Below, one piece after another: positions 25,501 through 39,600 of a stretch of 64,000 nucleotides of DNA. The first letter of the stretch is position 1, and each line of letters opens with the position of its first letter. Source of the stretch: Chionis minor (lineage: Eukaryota; Chordata; Aves; Charadriiformes; Chionididae); contig VZSF01007806.1 in assembly GCA_013398295.1 (NCBI GenBank), forward strand, positions 62,001 through 126,000. The letters are read 5' to 3'. Below the pieces are notes generated by a model that saw only the letters and a list, made by a program, of their open reading frames with translations, was not told the origin of the DNA and did not search any database. The translations under genes and the position numbers were made by a program.

Positions 25501-27638
25501 AGGGGAGAAAGACAGAAGAGGGGAGGGAGACCCTGGGCTGGTACTAAGGTTTTGGTTCAGCTCAGTGCTAGATGGGCAGAGAGCCTGGCAAGGTGGCAGC
25601 TCCTGCAAATTCCTCCATCTCCATCCAGAGTCCTCACCTCATAATCACAGACACCAGTGGGTACAGCAGTGCAGGAGGGAGGGAAAGGCTGTCAGCCCCA
25701 GTGACAGCTGACACATCCCCCTCAATCCACAGAGCTTCTACCCAAGTATTTAAGTTGGGCCAAGAAGACACAACATAACAACAGGCTCCATATAGTGATG
25801 ACTAACAAGACGACTTCTGTTATCACAAGTCTAGGAGAGATCTCTGCCCTTCTGGTTAACAATAAAAATAATCCCGGCCTAATCCCCCAAAGGCACACTT
25901 GGGATATGGGACACCCGTATGGTATGTCATATTCCCTGACCATCCTCATCCTAAAAACTCTAGGCACCATTGCCTTCCCTCACCAAGCTCTTCCCTCGAG
26001 CTGGCAGCATCTAATACTGATTTTACCAAATTTACAATCCCTTCCTCACACCGACAAAGCAGAAAGATGCTGCTCCTCAAGCCCGCTCCCCTTCCTCTGA
26101 ATGGCAAATCACTCTGTCAGATGAGGTCTCCTCAAAGGAACGTAACACAGGCACAAACCTGGACACAGGGGAGCTCCAAAGGGTTGGAGCTCCAGTAGAA
26201 ATGCCGTCTAAGACTAACCAAAAGGGAAAAAAAAGGGATGATTGATTTGAGTGCTACCAGGAATAGAATGCACACACACATGCATTCACAGGCATGCAAA
26301 CATGGGGAGGGCAGGTTAAGCAGATCCAGAGCAGCATCTGGAATCTCTTACTTTTTATTCAGTACAGACATGTTCACACATTAATAAGTCATGGCACATA
26401 GTTTCGTCCTCCCATTCCACTTTGTCTGCTCCCAGCCACTGATCGTGACGGTTTTACTCTGTGATGAGCGTCCTAGATGAGTGTCATGCTGGGTGCTCCA
26501 ACTTCTTGAAGCAGATGTGGTAGGCTGAAATTACAGCCTCAGAAAAGGTTCAGCCACATCCTCAGTGTCCACAGCAGCCACCTGTGATTCAGAGGGCACT
26601 GGAAATATTCATGTCTCACCTTTTGTGCAGGCGGAACCAGGCAGCACGTTCCACCTAGGTAATGCAAGATATGAGGCCATGGCCCGGAAACACCTTTGCA
26701 CGGTCCAAAGCTGGTAGGACTGCAGAAGGGCTGCCCCCACTCTTTACTTAACAGCGATCCTGGGCCAGGTACCAGGTTGGAATCAATACTGCCAACACTG
26801 CCTGCGGATCCATGGAGGGCAAAGGCCCAGGTTATCTTGTTGATAACTCCCACTACATGGAGGCAAAAGGTTTGGAAGATAGCCTTGGCAACCTTGATCA
26901 TAACTACACCCAGACCGGAATTGCTCACCCCACATCAGCTCACCACTAGCGATAGGAACTGAGGGTCACGAGACTTTACAGATGACAGTCACTCTTTTGC
27001 GCAAGGTCTGGGCTGCTAAAATTTCATTCGGTGACAACAGAGATGCTGTACTATCTGATGGCAGACGACCTTGACTGTGCCTCTTCACACAGAAAAGCTC
27101 TGTGCCCACTGCTTGTCATTTCATGTCTGAAGGTCAATGGCATCCTACTGGACCAAGTGTCTCCACCAGGGCCAGAGAAAAAGCAGCTGCAAAACTTCAG
27201 AGAAAGCCCTTACTTCTGCATTCCTCCCCAAACAACAGGACATCCAGGAAGGTGAGAGTGTGGTCTTTTGGGTGTGCTCCTGGAGCAGCTGATGGCAAAA
27301 ACCACCCATCTCCCTTGACGTTGCTAATCTCAAGAGTCAAGAGGGGATCCAGGCAGCAGGTTGCATAGGTCACTCAAGCAAGCAGGAAGAGAAATAGAGT
27401 TTGCTCCCACAAGAGGCTTACACCAACACTGCTGACAGGGCAATGACATGCTCACATCATCCCTGTGAAACAGGGAAGAGGACCATTTGACACTTCCTGA
27501 AGCAAGTCCAAAGAGCGGAGGTTAGTGGGACAGCTTTCCTTCTGAGAGCTCTGCAGCACACATACAGGGAGGACAGTCAGTCTAGGGAGTAGGCAAACTC
27601 AAAGAACATTAAGTAGACGAGGCACGTAAAACTGAAAT

Positions 27639-28433
27639 ATGATCTCCTGGCCTGCTCGTACTGTACATGCGGTTAACACAGACGTGGCCAGCCACAACTC
27701 CCCTGGCAAAGAGATTCTCTCCCCTGTAGAGAAGAATCCACAGAGAGCAGGTCCACAATCCCAGCCAAAGCCCAGCATTGGCACTGAGGGGAAGAGACGA
27801 CTTCTGCTAAAAAGCATTATGAGTATTACATGCCATACTGCAGTACGGTACTGTGGCTTGGGGGTTCTGTGCGTCTTAATAAACTTTTGCTTCAGGTACC
27901 TCATGGACAGCTGCCTTTTCAAAACTCCCTCCCCTCCAATATGTACCTTTGTTATTGTAGTCATAATCGCCACAACTGCTAGAAAAAACAGGGACTACCA
28001 TATTTATTTGCACAACTGTGAAGGACAGAAAAGCATACCATATAGTCCTTTGATTTCCAGTTTGAGCAATATCCTGAGTCTGAACATTTCACACACACGT
28101 ATTTTCCCCCTTCCTCTTCCAAACATGACATTCAAAAACCCAGAGGTTAGGTTATCAAACACAGAGCTAGTATTAACCAGCCTCTCAGGATGTGAGTCCC
28201 ATGGGCTCAGGGCAAACTGTTTCTTCTTCAGTGGATTTGGTGCTGACTCAGAAGCCACACAAAGAGTGGCAATGCTCGGACTCCATTTCGGCACACACCC
28301 TGCCGGGCAATGCAACCACTACTCTACAGCTACGCTGATGCTGCTGAAGGCCAGAAGGACAAGCCACATCCAGAACAAGTCAGGTGGCAAGACAACAGCT
28401 AAGCAGGGTAGACAAGGGCTCCAGTCCTTATGA
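27639..28433 (+). other. 264-codon open frame of unknown status
   Basis: This is the longest N-free open frame in the window. It starts at an ATG with A at -3. The translation has two hydrophobic stretches (around residues 70-90 and 98-113). It is otherwise low in recognisable features, with no domain, signal peptide or codon regularity that I can see. Short minus-strand frames overlap it. It is longer than expected by chance, but most likely a fortuitous frame in intronic or intergenic DNA. Confidence 0.12.
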
Positions 28434-29645
28434 TCGTTTGTTGGACCTCTTCTACTGAAGCGTCTTCTCGGATCCCACAGCAGCCGGAGCACTCCAGCAA
28501 GTAACAACAATTGCTTTGCTGATCAACCCACTGCTTCCCAAGTGTGGCCCCTTTCTGCCTTCCTGTGAATCACCACCAGCCTCCCACACAAGAGCTCCTC
28601 TACAGACACGCACATAAGATGTCTACTGCCCTGGCCCTTCCTGTCCTACACGATTCTGGACGGGTACCTAGATCCTATATAAAGGAGACTGCAAGGGATG
28701 GAGGGAATGTTTCCTCACATCCAGGCTCACTCTGATATGAGGAGATTATAAGGGCTCTCCAAAACTGAAGGAGGCAAGGACCAATATTTTAACAAAGTGC
28801 AGAAAAAACCCCAGATCTTTATCATTATTTCTAGAGACTGCAATATTTTTTCAGTAATTTCTTGCTCTATTTCTCTGCTTTCCCAGCTCCTGCATGCTGA
28901 CCTATCCTCCCAAACAAGAGCATTTATCAGCCACTTAAATCTGAGAGATACCAGATCTCACACACATTCACATTATCACCACCTAGATGTAAATCCTCTG
29001 GCCGACCTCAGTGTTTGCTCCCCAAAGAGGGAAGAAACAGCTGCAGAACAAATGGAAAATGATCTCTTTATCAGGCAGCTCACTTTGCTTCTAGGGGTTA
29101 AAGTAGCAGACAACAGCCAAATTGGGGGCAGGGACAAAAGGAATCAAAAAGCTCAGTATAGGGACAGACTAAGCAGATCTGGCAGCTGCCTACAAAGGGG
29201 GACAGAAATGGCTCCACCTCCAAATGGGATAACAGGACCCTCAGAAACACCAAGGATAAATCCTGACCATAGCTGTACGCTAACATCTTAGTACCATCCA
29301 CTCCTGTTCATGTTTGGACAATACTCTGAAGCCTGGGGAAAGGACTAATTTGAACACAGCTAATCACTGGGCTGATGAATCAGCTCACCAGTGTGCATTC
29401 TCCTTAGGGAGAGAAGAGAGAACTGGCAGAGGACGGCGCTGCAGAAGATAGCAATATGAGGAAACAGCTGCTGAATTTGATGCAGGAGCAGCCCATTGTG
29501 TGGAAAACATTTTGGTGCAGTGTTCTTGGCCAAAATCATCATCCCCAGCCAAGCACATCCTATAGCGCATAAGGAACAAGCACATTTCCCTTAGAAAATC
29601 CACAGGATTTCCAACTCCAAAATGCTGGAACAGCAAACCCCAAAG

Positions 29646-29680
29646 CTTTTGCTACTTGTACGTACAAGTAATAGCAAGAG
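29646..29680. repeat. Imperfect palindrome with perfect 18-bp core
   Basis: The core TACTTGTACGTACAAGTA (29653-29670) is its own reverse complement with no spacer. The symmetry extends outward: CTTTTGCTA (29646-29654) pairs with TAGCAAGAG (29672-29680) with one mismatch, after a 3-base bulge (29669-29671). It could form a cruciform or hairpin. Confidence 0.85.
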
Positions 29681-31101
29681 AGAAAATATTCTCTGCATCA
29701 TGGCAAAGATCAAGGGGAACCCATATCGATGCAGTCCTCTCAAGGACAGTATCAATCATGTGCATCCAAAATCTATGAGCTTGTGACATATATACATCTG
29801 TATTTCATGAAACCTGCATTAGTTCCAGGATAGTTTTTGTAGCAACTTGAGGTCAGCTGGCTGAAGGTCTGCACTGCTAGGTTCATTCAGTAACCTTTCA
29901 TAACATTAAATGCAAAATGAACTACAAGTGTTTTCTATAAAATTAGTTTATAAAAACCTTAAAAAGCCCTGATGAAAACAGGAGTGCAAAGCCCCAGGTA
30001 AGACCACTATGCAGTCTGGTGGACGTGCTGCAATTTGCAGAAGTCTTCCTGCCTCTTCAGCGTGTTGCAGAGGTTACTTCACCTCTTACACTAAATGAGG
30101 CTTCCACCTTTCCCCTTTCCCACTCCCCTGACAGATAAGCCCAAGCACCCAAAAACCATCCCTCGAGACTGCAGCACTAAGCCTTGCCACAAACGTTCTC
30201 CCTACAATCCTCCAGGCTGCCACCCACCTTAGAAAAACACTGCTTGGGAAACAACGAAGCCAGGGGAATGGCAAGAAGCCATTACCCAGAGTAACCACAG
30301 GAAAAAGGTCTTTCTACAGAAGTAGTTCTCGTTGATGAAGATGTTACAGCGAGTTTGAGGATCCTGACATCACAGGCCTCTGTTAGCTAGCAAACTTCCA
30401 AAAAGATTAAGGCCAATTCTCTGCCGACGCACCAGCAAGCCTGGTTGGGAAAGGGAAGGCTCAAGGCTAATGGAGACACTCCAAGACAGTCTTGGAGCCA
30501 CTGCTGCACCAATGCCCGTCAGCACACTGCCAAGCAGCTCTTGACATCAGAAGCAGACACTATACTGGGAAGCAACAGATCAGGAGCGGTGATACACAGC
30601 AATTTCCCAGGTGGCAGCGGCTGCACAGAGCCACGCAGAGGGGAACTACCACATCCATGTGCTCCAACGCAGAGCTCCCCTGGACCAGCACCAGCGCTGC
30701 CAAGCTGACCTTCGGCACGCAGAGGCTGTGCTTCCACCTGCAGCTGCCCTCGTCCTGTGCAGTTATCTCTCCCGATCAGGCCATGCTCATTTCCATATGC
30801 AAAACCATCTCCAGGTGAGGCTGCTGCAGGTAAGGGCATCCAAAACCAGCAGTTCAATTTCTTCCTCCACCCGGATCAGCCGAGTGGCCACAGCAGCTGA
30901 ACAGCCTGAGCAACCAGGCTGCGTAACCACACACACGAGTGCTGCAGCTTAAATTTATCTTAATGATTCTCAGAATTCATGCCACTAAGCAATAGTTCCA
31001 CCTTGCTGTCTGACAGCAACCCAAAAATGGAAATGGAAAGGTTAGAAAAATCGCAGGAACCAGTATTTGAGCTTGCACTTGCAAAAATCTGGCATCCTTA
31101 G

Positions 31102-31158
31102 AAAAGCTTCCTACGACAAAATGGAAAGTGAACCCCAGAGCACAAGATCAAACAGCAG
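31102..31158 (+). other. Candidate unannotated 57-base exon (weak)
   Basis: An acceptor (ATCCTTAG, ending 31101) and a consensus donor (CAG|GTAAGTGA, GT at 31159) bound 57 bases, open in two frames. No homology is recognised and the polypyrimidine tract is poor. Confidence 0.1.
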
Positions 31159-33169
31159 GTAAGTGAAGAGCCCACAGCCTGCTAATCTTGCAAAATCAAG
31201 CTGCCATGCAAGTATGTTGATTCAAAGAGAGGTAGGTCAAAGCCATCAGGTGGACATGTTCTGGATTATTTCATTATTATGACAAATTTTATGCAAATAC
31301 ATGCCTGCACTGGAGTATTTATGTGCAACAAGCCCTTATCTAAAATATATTATCAGTACTTCATATGAAAATCTACCACCACTATTAAAAAAACACCCGT
31401 ACAAGCTGAATTCTTTACTCATCACATAAGATAAAGCTCCCAGGTACTCTGGGACGAAGTTTGATAAATAAAGCACTGTTGTCTGACAGGCTTTTTTTGG
31501 TTAAAAAGATTTGATCAGCGTCCTTCTGCCCCTCCAGCCAGGTCACAGATCAGTTACATTACACCCATACTAAAAGGTACAAGGCAGCTTCAGCTTTGAT
31601 GGCCTTTATTTCCAAGCTGCGTTAGTGGGACGAGATATATTATAGAACAGAACTGCATTTCAGATTTTTGTTTAACCAAACACTAGTTTACGGCTGGACT
31701 ACTACAGTCTTCCAACCTGAAACATTTTCAGTGACATAATATCCCACCTCCAGGACTGAGGTACCCTCCATGCAAAGGCAAAGAACCATGTAATGAAAAA
31801 TTACAACCATGAACGTACATATGCTCCAAGGGCTTTTCACATAATACAATCTATTTCACCAAGCAATTTTAGACTTTGAGGAACAAAAGTGGGTTTGTAT
31901 TCCTATGCCAGACTGGCAGATCCGCTCCTTTCTTCGAAAAGTAAATAAAACCTGCTCTCAGTTCTGTCAGCATAGAGATAAGGATCTAGCTTCAGCGAGA
32001 ACTGCAAGTAACCCGACCTTTTAATTTTTCCTAATGCTTCACATGTGTCCCATCAGTGGCATACTAAAGTTTTACTTATTTGTTCTTTCTCTGCACAGCA
32101 GAAAAGAGCTTTCAGTCTGCGTGAAAGATGATGCCTCAGGTGCTCCCTGTGGGCCTCTTATTTATTGTTCACTGTAACTTCTTTCTCCTGCTGGCAACTG
32201 GAGACTCATTCACCAGATTTCCATGATGACAGGTATAATAAGAGACAAGCAGATATCTTCTGTTGCACCTCTGGACACCTGCTCTGAAAGAGTTTTCTGT
32301 TCTTGCATGCTGTTATTTGAATACATAAATGACCTTTCCAAGGCAAGCGACAGTTTTCCCCAGAACAGGCTTGGTCTGACTGTCAAATTGAAGGATGGGA
32401 AAAAAGCACCCACTCTCCTCAAATATCTTCCTTTGTGAATTGACAAATCAACAGACTCCAAGACTCATTTCAAGGCCTGCAAATTATAAGGCTTAAAGCA
32501 GATGGGGCCTTACTGTTGTAGTACAAGTAAAATTATTACACCCTGCCTATCCATCAATATTTTAATACAGAGTCCTCTGTGTGAGCCCTGTTGTTTTTTT
32601 CCCTGTTTTTTTCTTCCAGATGACCAAAAGGACTACTTTCCCCACAAAAGCCTCGACAGGCACCTGTAAAAGCAAAGAGATAGCTTTTTTAATTCTGAAT
32701 ACTGAGCCACTGAAAACAAAGGGATGGCACTACATACATATCTCATTCCTGAGCCTGGTGAACCTCATGACTTGGGATCGTTCCTTCCTCTAAAGCCACC
32801 CAGAAGAGAAGAACCATACTAACAGTCTTCCAATATTTGGTTCAACGGCTTTCAAACCAGTCAGTCCCTCCACCCAAAAGATATAAAGATTAGGTCCTGG
32901 GGAAATGGTGGAGAGGAAAACATGCACATCATCATAATCTGAGACAGTCCCTGAGCAAGGGGAAGCAGAGCAGGCAAAGAAAATTCCATAGGAGAGGCAA
33001 GAGAAGAAAAAATGCGAACAAAGATGTTGAAGATGCAGGGTGGTGGTCATGAAGCATGGAGAGGAATGGGAGAAAGAAACAAGGCCTTGCTGTAGTGAGG
33101 GGCTGATACAAACAGGAGACGGGGTTGTCATGCATCCACATCACCATGTCAAGTTCTGCCTTCAGTAGC

Positions 33170-33665
33170 TCAAGGATTATGTTAACAGCCTGAAAAGTGT
33201 GCAGGGAAGAGCTTCACAAACAATTTCAACCACCAGGAAAGAAGTCTTCAGCAGGATACTCAAGAATGACAGCTGTTTCAAGTTTAAAGGGGAGAAAAAA
33301 AAAAACAACCAAAAACTTGGTCACAGTCTAAGTCCGCAGATGGAAACATGTTCTACAGCAGATTAAAGCCCAACTGCTGGAACTAAAGCTTGGCAAACAA
33401 GAGCCATCAGCTTCTGGATGAAACTAAAAAAGATTGAGGTCACAAGCCACATACTTCAGCAAAGATCACCAGCCACTAGAACAACATACTGAGGGCCAAG
33501 ACAATCTTCCTGACTAACCATTTTTTAAAATCAAGTCTGGAAGTTTTTCTTGGAGGCAAGTTACAGTCTGAGTACAGATTCGTCAGACACAAGGGTTAAC
33601 GCTGGGATAATTCCTACACCTTCCACCTTTGGCTTGTGACACGAGGACCCAAGAGGTGGGTGTGC
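33170..33665 (+). mobile_element. Ancient, highly diverged CR1 LINE 3' fragment
   Basis: The order of remnants follows the 3' half of the old tetrapod CR1 consensus as I remember it. GTGCAGGGAAGAGCTTCAC comes at about 33,199. GGTCACAGTCTAAG follows at about 33,319, then CCAACTGCTGGAACTAAAGC at about 33,370. TTTTAAAATCAAGTCTGGA with the following TTTTTCTTGGAGG is at about 33,523, and GGGATAATTCCTAC at about 33,603. No frame survives. Divergence is heavy, so the insertion is old; the edges are approximate. Confidence 0.65.
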
Positions 33666-36600
33666 AAAGCAGCTGGGGAATGAAAAAGGGGCAGGGAAAA
33701 AAAAGTAAGAGGAACTATAGAAGAAGACAGAAAGGGAAACAAAGAAAGCATACTGATAATGAAGTAGAATGAGTAAAAGCAGCCTAAAAAGAGAAAGCGA
33801 AAGAATGTACACTATTTATTTATTTTGGTTGAAGATGCACAGGAGGAAGAAAAGAAGTGGAACAAGAGAAACCAATTCTGTGCAGGAGACTGGGGCTGGA
33901 GAGGGGCAAGCAGGCGACACGAGGAAAAAGAAAACAACTTTTGTCCGTTTGTTTCCTCAGATCACTGAGTATTTCAAGGGTGAGTTTCCCTAGCGCAAAA
34001 CTCCCCATACCAGAGAACCCAGGTCCAGCTTGCCGTGCAGTGCTCCGACCGACCTTGTGTTGTGTAGGCAGTACACAATGCCACGTGACAGCAAGCCAGG
34101 AAAATGCTGAACCTAAAACATGCTCCCCAATCACACTTACACACAGTCTGATTTTTCCAGGTGACAAAGCCTTACACTTAGTGATCCCCTGTCCCAAGTG
34201 AAACATAGAAGCAGATGCTCTTTTAAAGTAACAGTATGCCTTTGCGTGCTGCCTTGATCAATTCAGCCTTGTTTATCAACTTCATTATTTCGAGCTCCAC
34301 GACACGGTACAGCAGCGAAACTTTACCTGGACACCAGGTCCATGGAGGATCAGATATTTGCAGGCGTTGTGATCTATGTGAAGGGAAAGAAGACACCAGG
34401 AGACAAGGTATAGATCTACAAAAGCACAGGAAGCAAGGGACTACCTAGCTGGGCTCTTTCTGTTGGCTTCTTTAAGCAACAACTACAGGATCAAGTAACA
34501 ATAACCAAAGTAAAAGAGTTTGCCACACAACGGTGTAAGCTCAGATCTTTATAGTCAAGAGAGCTCAGGTGGAAAACTATATAGGACAGATCAAAATGTA
34601 CTGACTGATTCATTAGCCACAGATGCTTTAAAGCAGGCTGGTTTGTCTCGCTTACAGCCCTATCAATGAAAGCAATCAGCCTCTCTGAACACAGCAAGAA
34701 AGTTTATTTAGGGCAGCACAGCAGGCTTCTGTCACCTCTGCTAGGTATGGGATGGCACCTTGCTGGGGGAGGCACACAGAGGGATCAGTTCCCTCATCAG
34801 ATCTGAGTTTACTCCTGTCTTTGCTCTAAAAAAAAAAAAATCACATCCTGCAAAACTCAAACAAACAGAAACTTCTAAGTGGATAAACACTGCATAACAG
34901 TTTACACTTCCTGCAACTAAGCACTATCATAGGCAGAAAAGGCAGAAAATATGCACAGCATCATATACGTACACAAAAAGTCATGGGCAAAACTCAAACT
35001 CAGGGAAAATAAGCCTCCTAAGTGTCATAGGGAAGTAAAAACAGTGAGTTTTGGTATATCCCCTTTGACTTCCACCTACGTTTATGTTTTATCCACACAG
35101 CTTCCTCCACTTGAGATTTAAAAAACAAAGGAAAAAAAAACCCAATAACCACAGACATTCAAAGACATGCCCATGTCCCCCGCATTAATCCCAAATAGTC
35201 TCTTTACAACATGTGTAATACTACCCTGGATCAGCTCAGTGAGCCCCACACTGCATGACGCGATCCCAAGCAGCGTTCAGTCTGGAGGTATTAGGAGAGA
35301 TTGAAAAAAACCCTTGCTAATGTATAGACATACTTGAATGACTCCAGAATGACTCAAGGAAAGGGGAGTAATTCTTCCTGAACACTAAAGACAGCTGGCA
35401 GTTTACTCATGCCCCATGCAGAAAGGCTTTAAGTGTTAAACAGCATAGTCATAGATCTATTCCTTCTCGTGTGTGTGTTTCCCCCCCTGCTTCCAGTTGC
35501 TCTACTCCTGGGAGCTCCATTACTTGTGCTAAAAAGAGCATTCCTTTTTAATCTGCCTACTGTTTTTCAGATTAATTTCACAGTATGATTTTTAAAATTT
35601 TAAAATCAAAGAAAAGAAATAAAAACCCACACAACATTTGACTGTGAGAAACTAACATTGTCCAAATAAGCCAGTTTTTAATATTTTTGTTTTCTTTCTC
35701 TGTATACAATTTCTAAACACAAAGAATGGCAAAGGAAAAAGAAATGAACAGTCAAATCCTGAGAAATCAGCCTTTTTTTTCTTTTCTTTTTCTTTCTATT
35801 TGACAGATCTAGGTCCTGCAGATCTGTGTCTGCCTTCAAGCTCCATGAAAGACAGCCAATGGCAGCTACATGTCAGAAGCCTGTTTTCACAACTCATTTT
35901 CAGCCTAAGCGTAGGGTTAGGTTTCCTCTCATTCTCATTTCCCACATGTCACAAGAGGCTAAAATGGAACAGCAGAGCTGCTTCCTACACTACTAAGAAA
36001 CTAAAAGATTAATAAAATAGTAATAAAAAAAAAAAAGAGAAGCCTCTCTACATATATCAGATTCATTTATTTCCACATATCATAGGAGGCAAAAACTGTC
36101 TCCTTACTATCCTCATGGGAAGCAGAAATTCATATGTAAAGACAACTTTTCTTAAGTGGATGAGAGATTTAGAAAAGGACTGCTGTCTCAGGAATATGGA
36201 ACCAATAAAACAATATGAATAATTAAAGTTTAAAATATTTATTGGCACATGGAAAATAAAATTCCATGTTGACAGAGCACCCTAAGTATAGCACATTCAG
36301 TGGTAAATGGCTTAAGACCTCACACACACTTCAGAGAAGACATCTAGGGGTGTTAGACCTTTTCTTTACAAGTTCCCAGCTTCGCCTTGCCCCCCCAGCG
36401 CAATCACCACCTTAAAATATCAAATCCCAATCCACTTTTAGTAAACCAAGAAATAAGGTTGCCCCACGCTTGCCAGGTAACAGGTAACCCTGCAGCACCA
36501 AAGAGCCGCAGCTGCTAAGCAGGCAGGCTTGGTCCTCCAGAGAGGTCCATGAGAAGCGCTGCTGGCTGACCCACCACAAGGACTGCTGCTCCAGGAGCAG

Positions 36601-39600
36601 AGGAACCACATGCAGTCCCAACGGGGGGGAACAGAGCCTCCCTCCCGGCACAGCCTGAGGAGCAGCCTGCCTGACTTCACCTACGCCTGCCCACCAGGCT
36701 TCACCTCCCGCCGCTTAGGCTCGGTGCTCCGAAGGGACGGCTGACGACTCCACGCTCATGCGTTCTCCTTAATCCAGAGTTATTCTGCAGACGGTATCAC
36801 CAGCACAAGAGACAGCTGGCCAGATGCTCGCGTGTTCACACACCCTGCTACCACCAGATGCGTCCAGCCGCACGCGCCGCTAGTATGTCAAAAGATTAGG
36901 AAGGCATTGCTAAAATAGCTGGCGCCAGCCCGCACCGGTGCGGAGCACGTCCGGAGAGGAACAGCAAGTATGTACTGACCCTTACGTGCACACCACCACT
37001 CACATCCTTCAAAGATCCAGCCGCAATCTCCTGTTGCCTGAAATATAAATACCATTTGGAAAAGTCACATAATAGGGGTAAAGTGCATGGGTAAAGCAAA
37101 CATACAAGTGCCCTCTGGATCTCCAAGGCCAACTCTAGCACTGTTCATATGCAAGCAGGTGAATTCAAGAAATACTGTCGTAGACTTCAACAGGTTTTAC
37201 TGACCGGCACAAGTCAGTATGAGCAGATTTCTCTTTTTGAGTGCTTTTTACAGTCACAGGGAACGGCTATGATCACAAGTGCATTTCACCAGGTGCCAGA
37301 CTTGGCTTTTCAATCTGATGTCCTGCCCCACCGCCCAGCCCTGACCACAGTGCTACAGGCTCTGCTGCCACTTCCTACCCAAGCTACATCCACCCCCTGG
37401 AACATACTCAGCCCCACAGCCAGGGCTTTGTCATGGCACAAAGTAGCATTTGCTCACAATCCTCAAACACAATTTGAAGCACAAATTATAGTATTACTGA
37501 CCCATTTCATCATAATGCTATGCTGTTGTAAGTAAGACTTTTTGCTTTTCAATGTATATCCTGGTGAACAGAATACATCTTGACCCATATACAAAGTATT
37601 GGCTGATTTTTAGGCAAAGAAAAATACATAAAAATAAGCACAGAGTTAACACCTTCTGAAATCAGAAACATTAACTACAGTTGTTACAGCCCAGAGTGCA
37701 TTTGATGCACTCCAAAGGAAAGGATGTTTGCTTTCCAGCAGTGCAATAACCTGGACTAAACATAATTTGAACAGCTGGTTACTGCAGAGATGAGCATGAG
37801 TTACTGAGCTGGAGGGAAGGTTTCTAATGATTTACTTCTAGGCTTAAATCTCTGCCTATTGCTTGACTCTTAAAAACAGGCAACTATGCTCCTGTCTTTC
37901 TCTTGGACATGGGAAAAAACAAGAGAAAAGGAATATATACTTTAAAAACCACCTTCTCTCCTTCTACTGTATGCCTTTGCTCCTGGAAAGGTATTTAGAA
38001 CATGAAATTCTTACTCAAAATTACTAAACTGAATCTATAATCCCTTTATGCGGATCTGCATACAAGGAGTCTTAATTAAAATGGAATGCTCAGTGACCAA
38101 GTAACTTGCATCACCTTAATTTCTGATAGGCATTCACACACCAACAACACTACTCAGAGGCTGCCTGGATCTTACCCAAACTTGCACCTTTGATGCGATT
38201 GCTTTTCAGGGGCTGGACTTTCTCTTAATATCCACACTAACCGCTCAAGATGGTTGTCCTGTTTCCTACTACTATGGCCCCTTTATCAAAGTCCAATATA
38301 CTCTTTATGAATGTTGATAATAACAATAATAAAGCAGCTTCATTCAGGACACAAAGGAATCTTGAAATGAACAGGACTTACACCTGAGTGTTCTAGTGAA
38401 TAATGAAGGATTGGAAAGCATAGAGACACAAGTAATTTTTGCTAGGGAATGGCTTTGCTCTTTACACAACAAGTATTTTTCCAAAGCTGGAAACCTCTGG
38501 AGATGTTTTCTTTCATTTCTTTAGAACACCAAATTTATTACAAAGCTATCACATAGTGTTTCGATATATTTATTAGTCTGGAAGTACTTTGCTAAAGGGC
38601 AGTGGGAAACTATAGGAAAAAAAAAATACCTCACCACACCAATCACTACCTTACTCATTCACCTTCATCATAGCAGAGGCATGCTATTTCATTAAAATGG
38701 GTATGACACTGTGGGCCAGGAATAGGGAATAAAGCAAACAATCCGACACTATTTTGCTCAGCTGCCTAGAAACTATTTAATGCATAATAAAAATCTTGAT
38801 CCTGTCAACAACGAAAATAGGTTCACAGCACTTGCAGTCCCGTAAGTATCTATCTTTGAAGGCACACTACTTGTACACTTACACACCCGCATTTTTGCAG
38901 TGTTGAATCCATGGAGCATTCCTTTATTACAGATTACTCTGACATCGTCATTTCAGAATGATTTTAAAAAGTCTTGCAGACTGAAATTACACTTTCATGA
39001 CAGCCAAATAATCTCAGACTGAATTCATACACTGACCTACTAGTGCATTTTGCATATTGGCACTTAAAGACAAACACTGAGGCAGGGAGATGAAAAGACA
39101 ACTGAGGTTTGAGGAAAAGTCTATCTGTTACAGAGACTTCTAGGTTAACAAGTGGAGAAAAGTTGTTCCTTGAAATTCTTACAAACACTTATGGAAGAGA
39201 TCTAGGTTTCTAAACACAGGCACCACGTGTCATTTTTAGATTTTTCCAAGATACATGCACATGGGACTGGCAGATGCAACACCAGACCACTGGGAAACCA
39301 ATACCCTTTGAGACTGGTGACTCCAGTCCAGGCCAGGAGAAATACCCTAGAGTGCCTACAGTGATAATAGATGTTCAGATGCCTGAGTGGCCTCACTAGA
39401 CTCTAAAGCATTTAATTAAAGCAGAGAAGGTTACAACTGAGTTTAGAACCATCCTGGTCCCTCCATCTGCAAGAGATGACTTGTAGACACCCCAAAACAA
39501 AGACTGGGGGAAGCGGAGATGAAGGTCTTCTGAACCTTTCTGAATGTCTCAAAACACTCACAAGTACCGTGAAATGAAGCTGTAGATGGGAGGTGGACAA

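Larger units (their letters stand above)
22160..33169. other. Long non-coding tract, no gene recognised
   Basis: There are no recognisable transposons. Many short overlapping frames occur, plus one 264-codon frame at 27639-28433 (+) with no known domain, listed separately. A GC-richer stretch at 30,445-30,950 has frames open on both strands but no recognisable protein. An AT-rich simple stretch (ATCTATATATATAGATA and GATA repeats) lies at about 25,288-25,327. Isolated splice-site pairs are noted at 22,458-22,527 (-) and 31,102-31,158 (+). Confidence 0.5.

Noticed and set aside
30445..30952. GC-richer cluster of frames of about 87-113 codons on both strands
   Set aside because: Simultaneous opening in several frames is explained by base composition; no domain or consistent splice structure.
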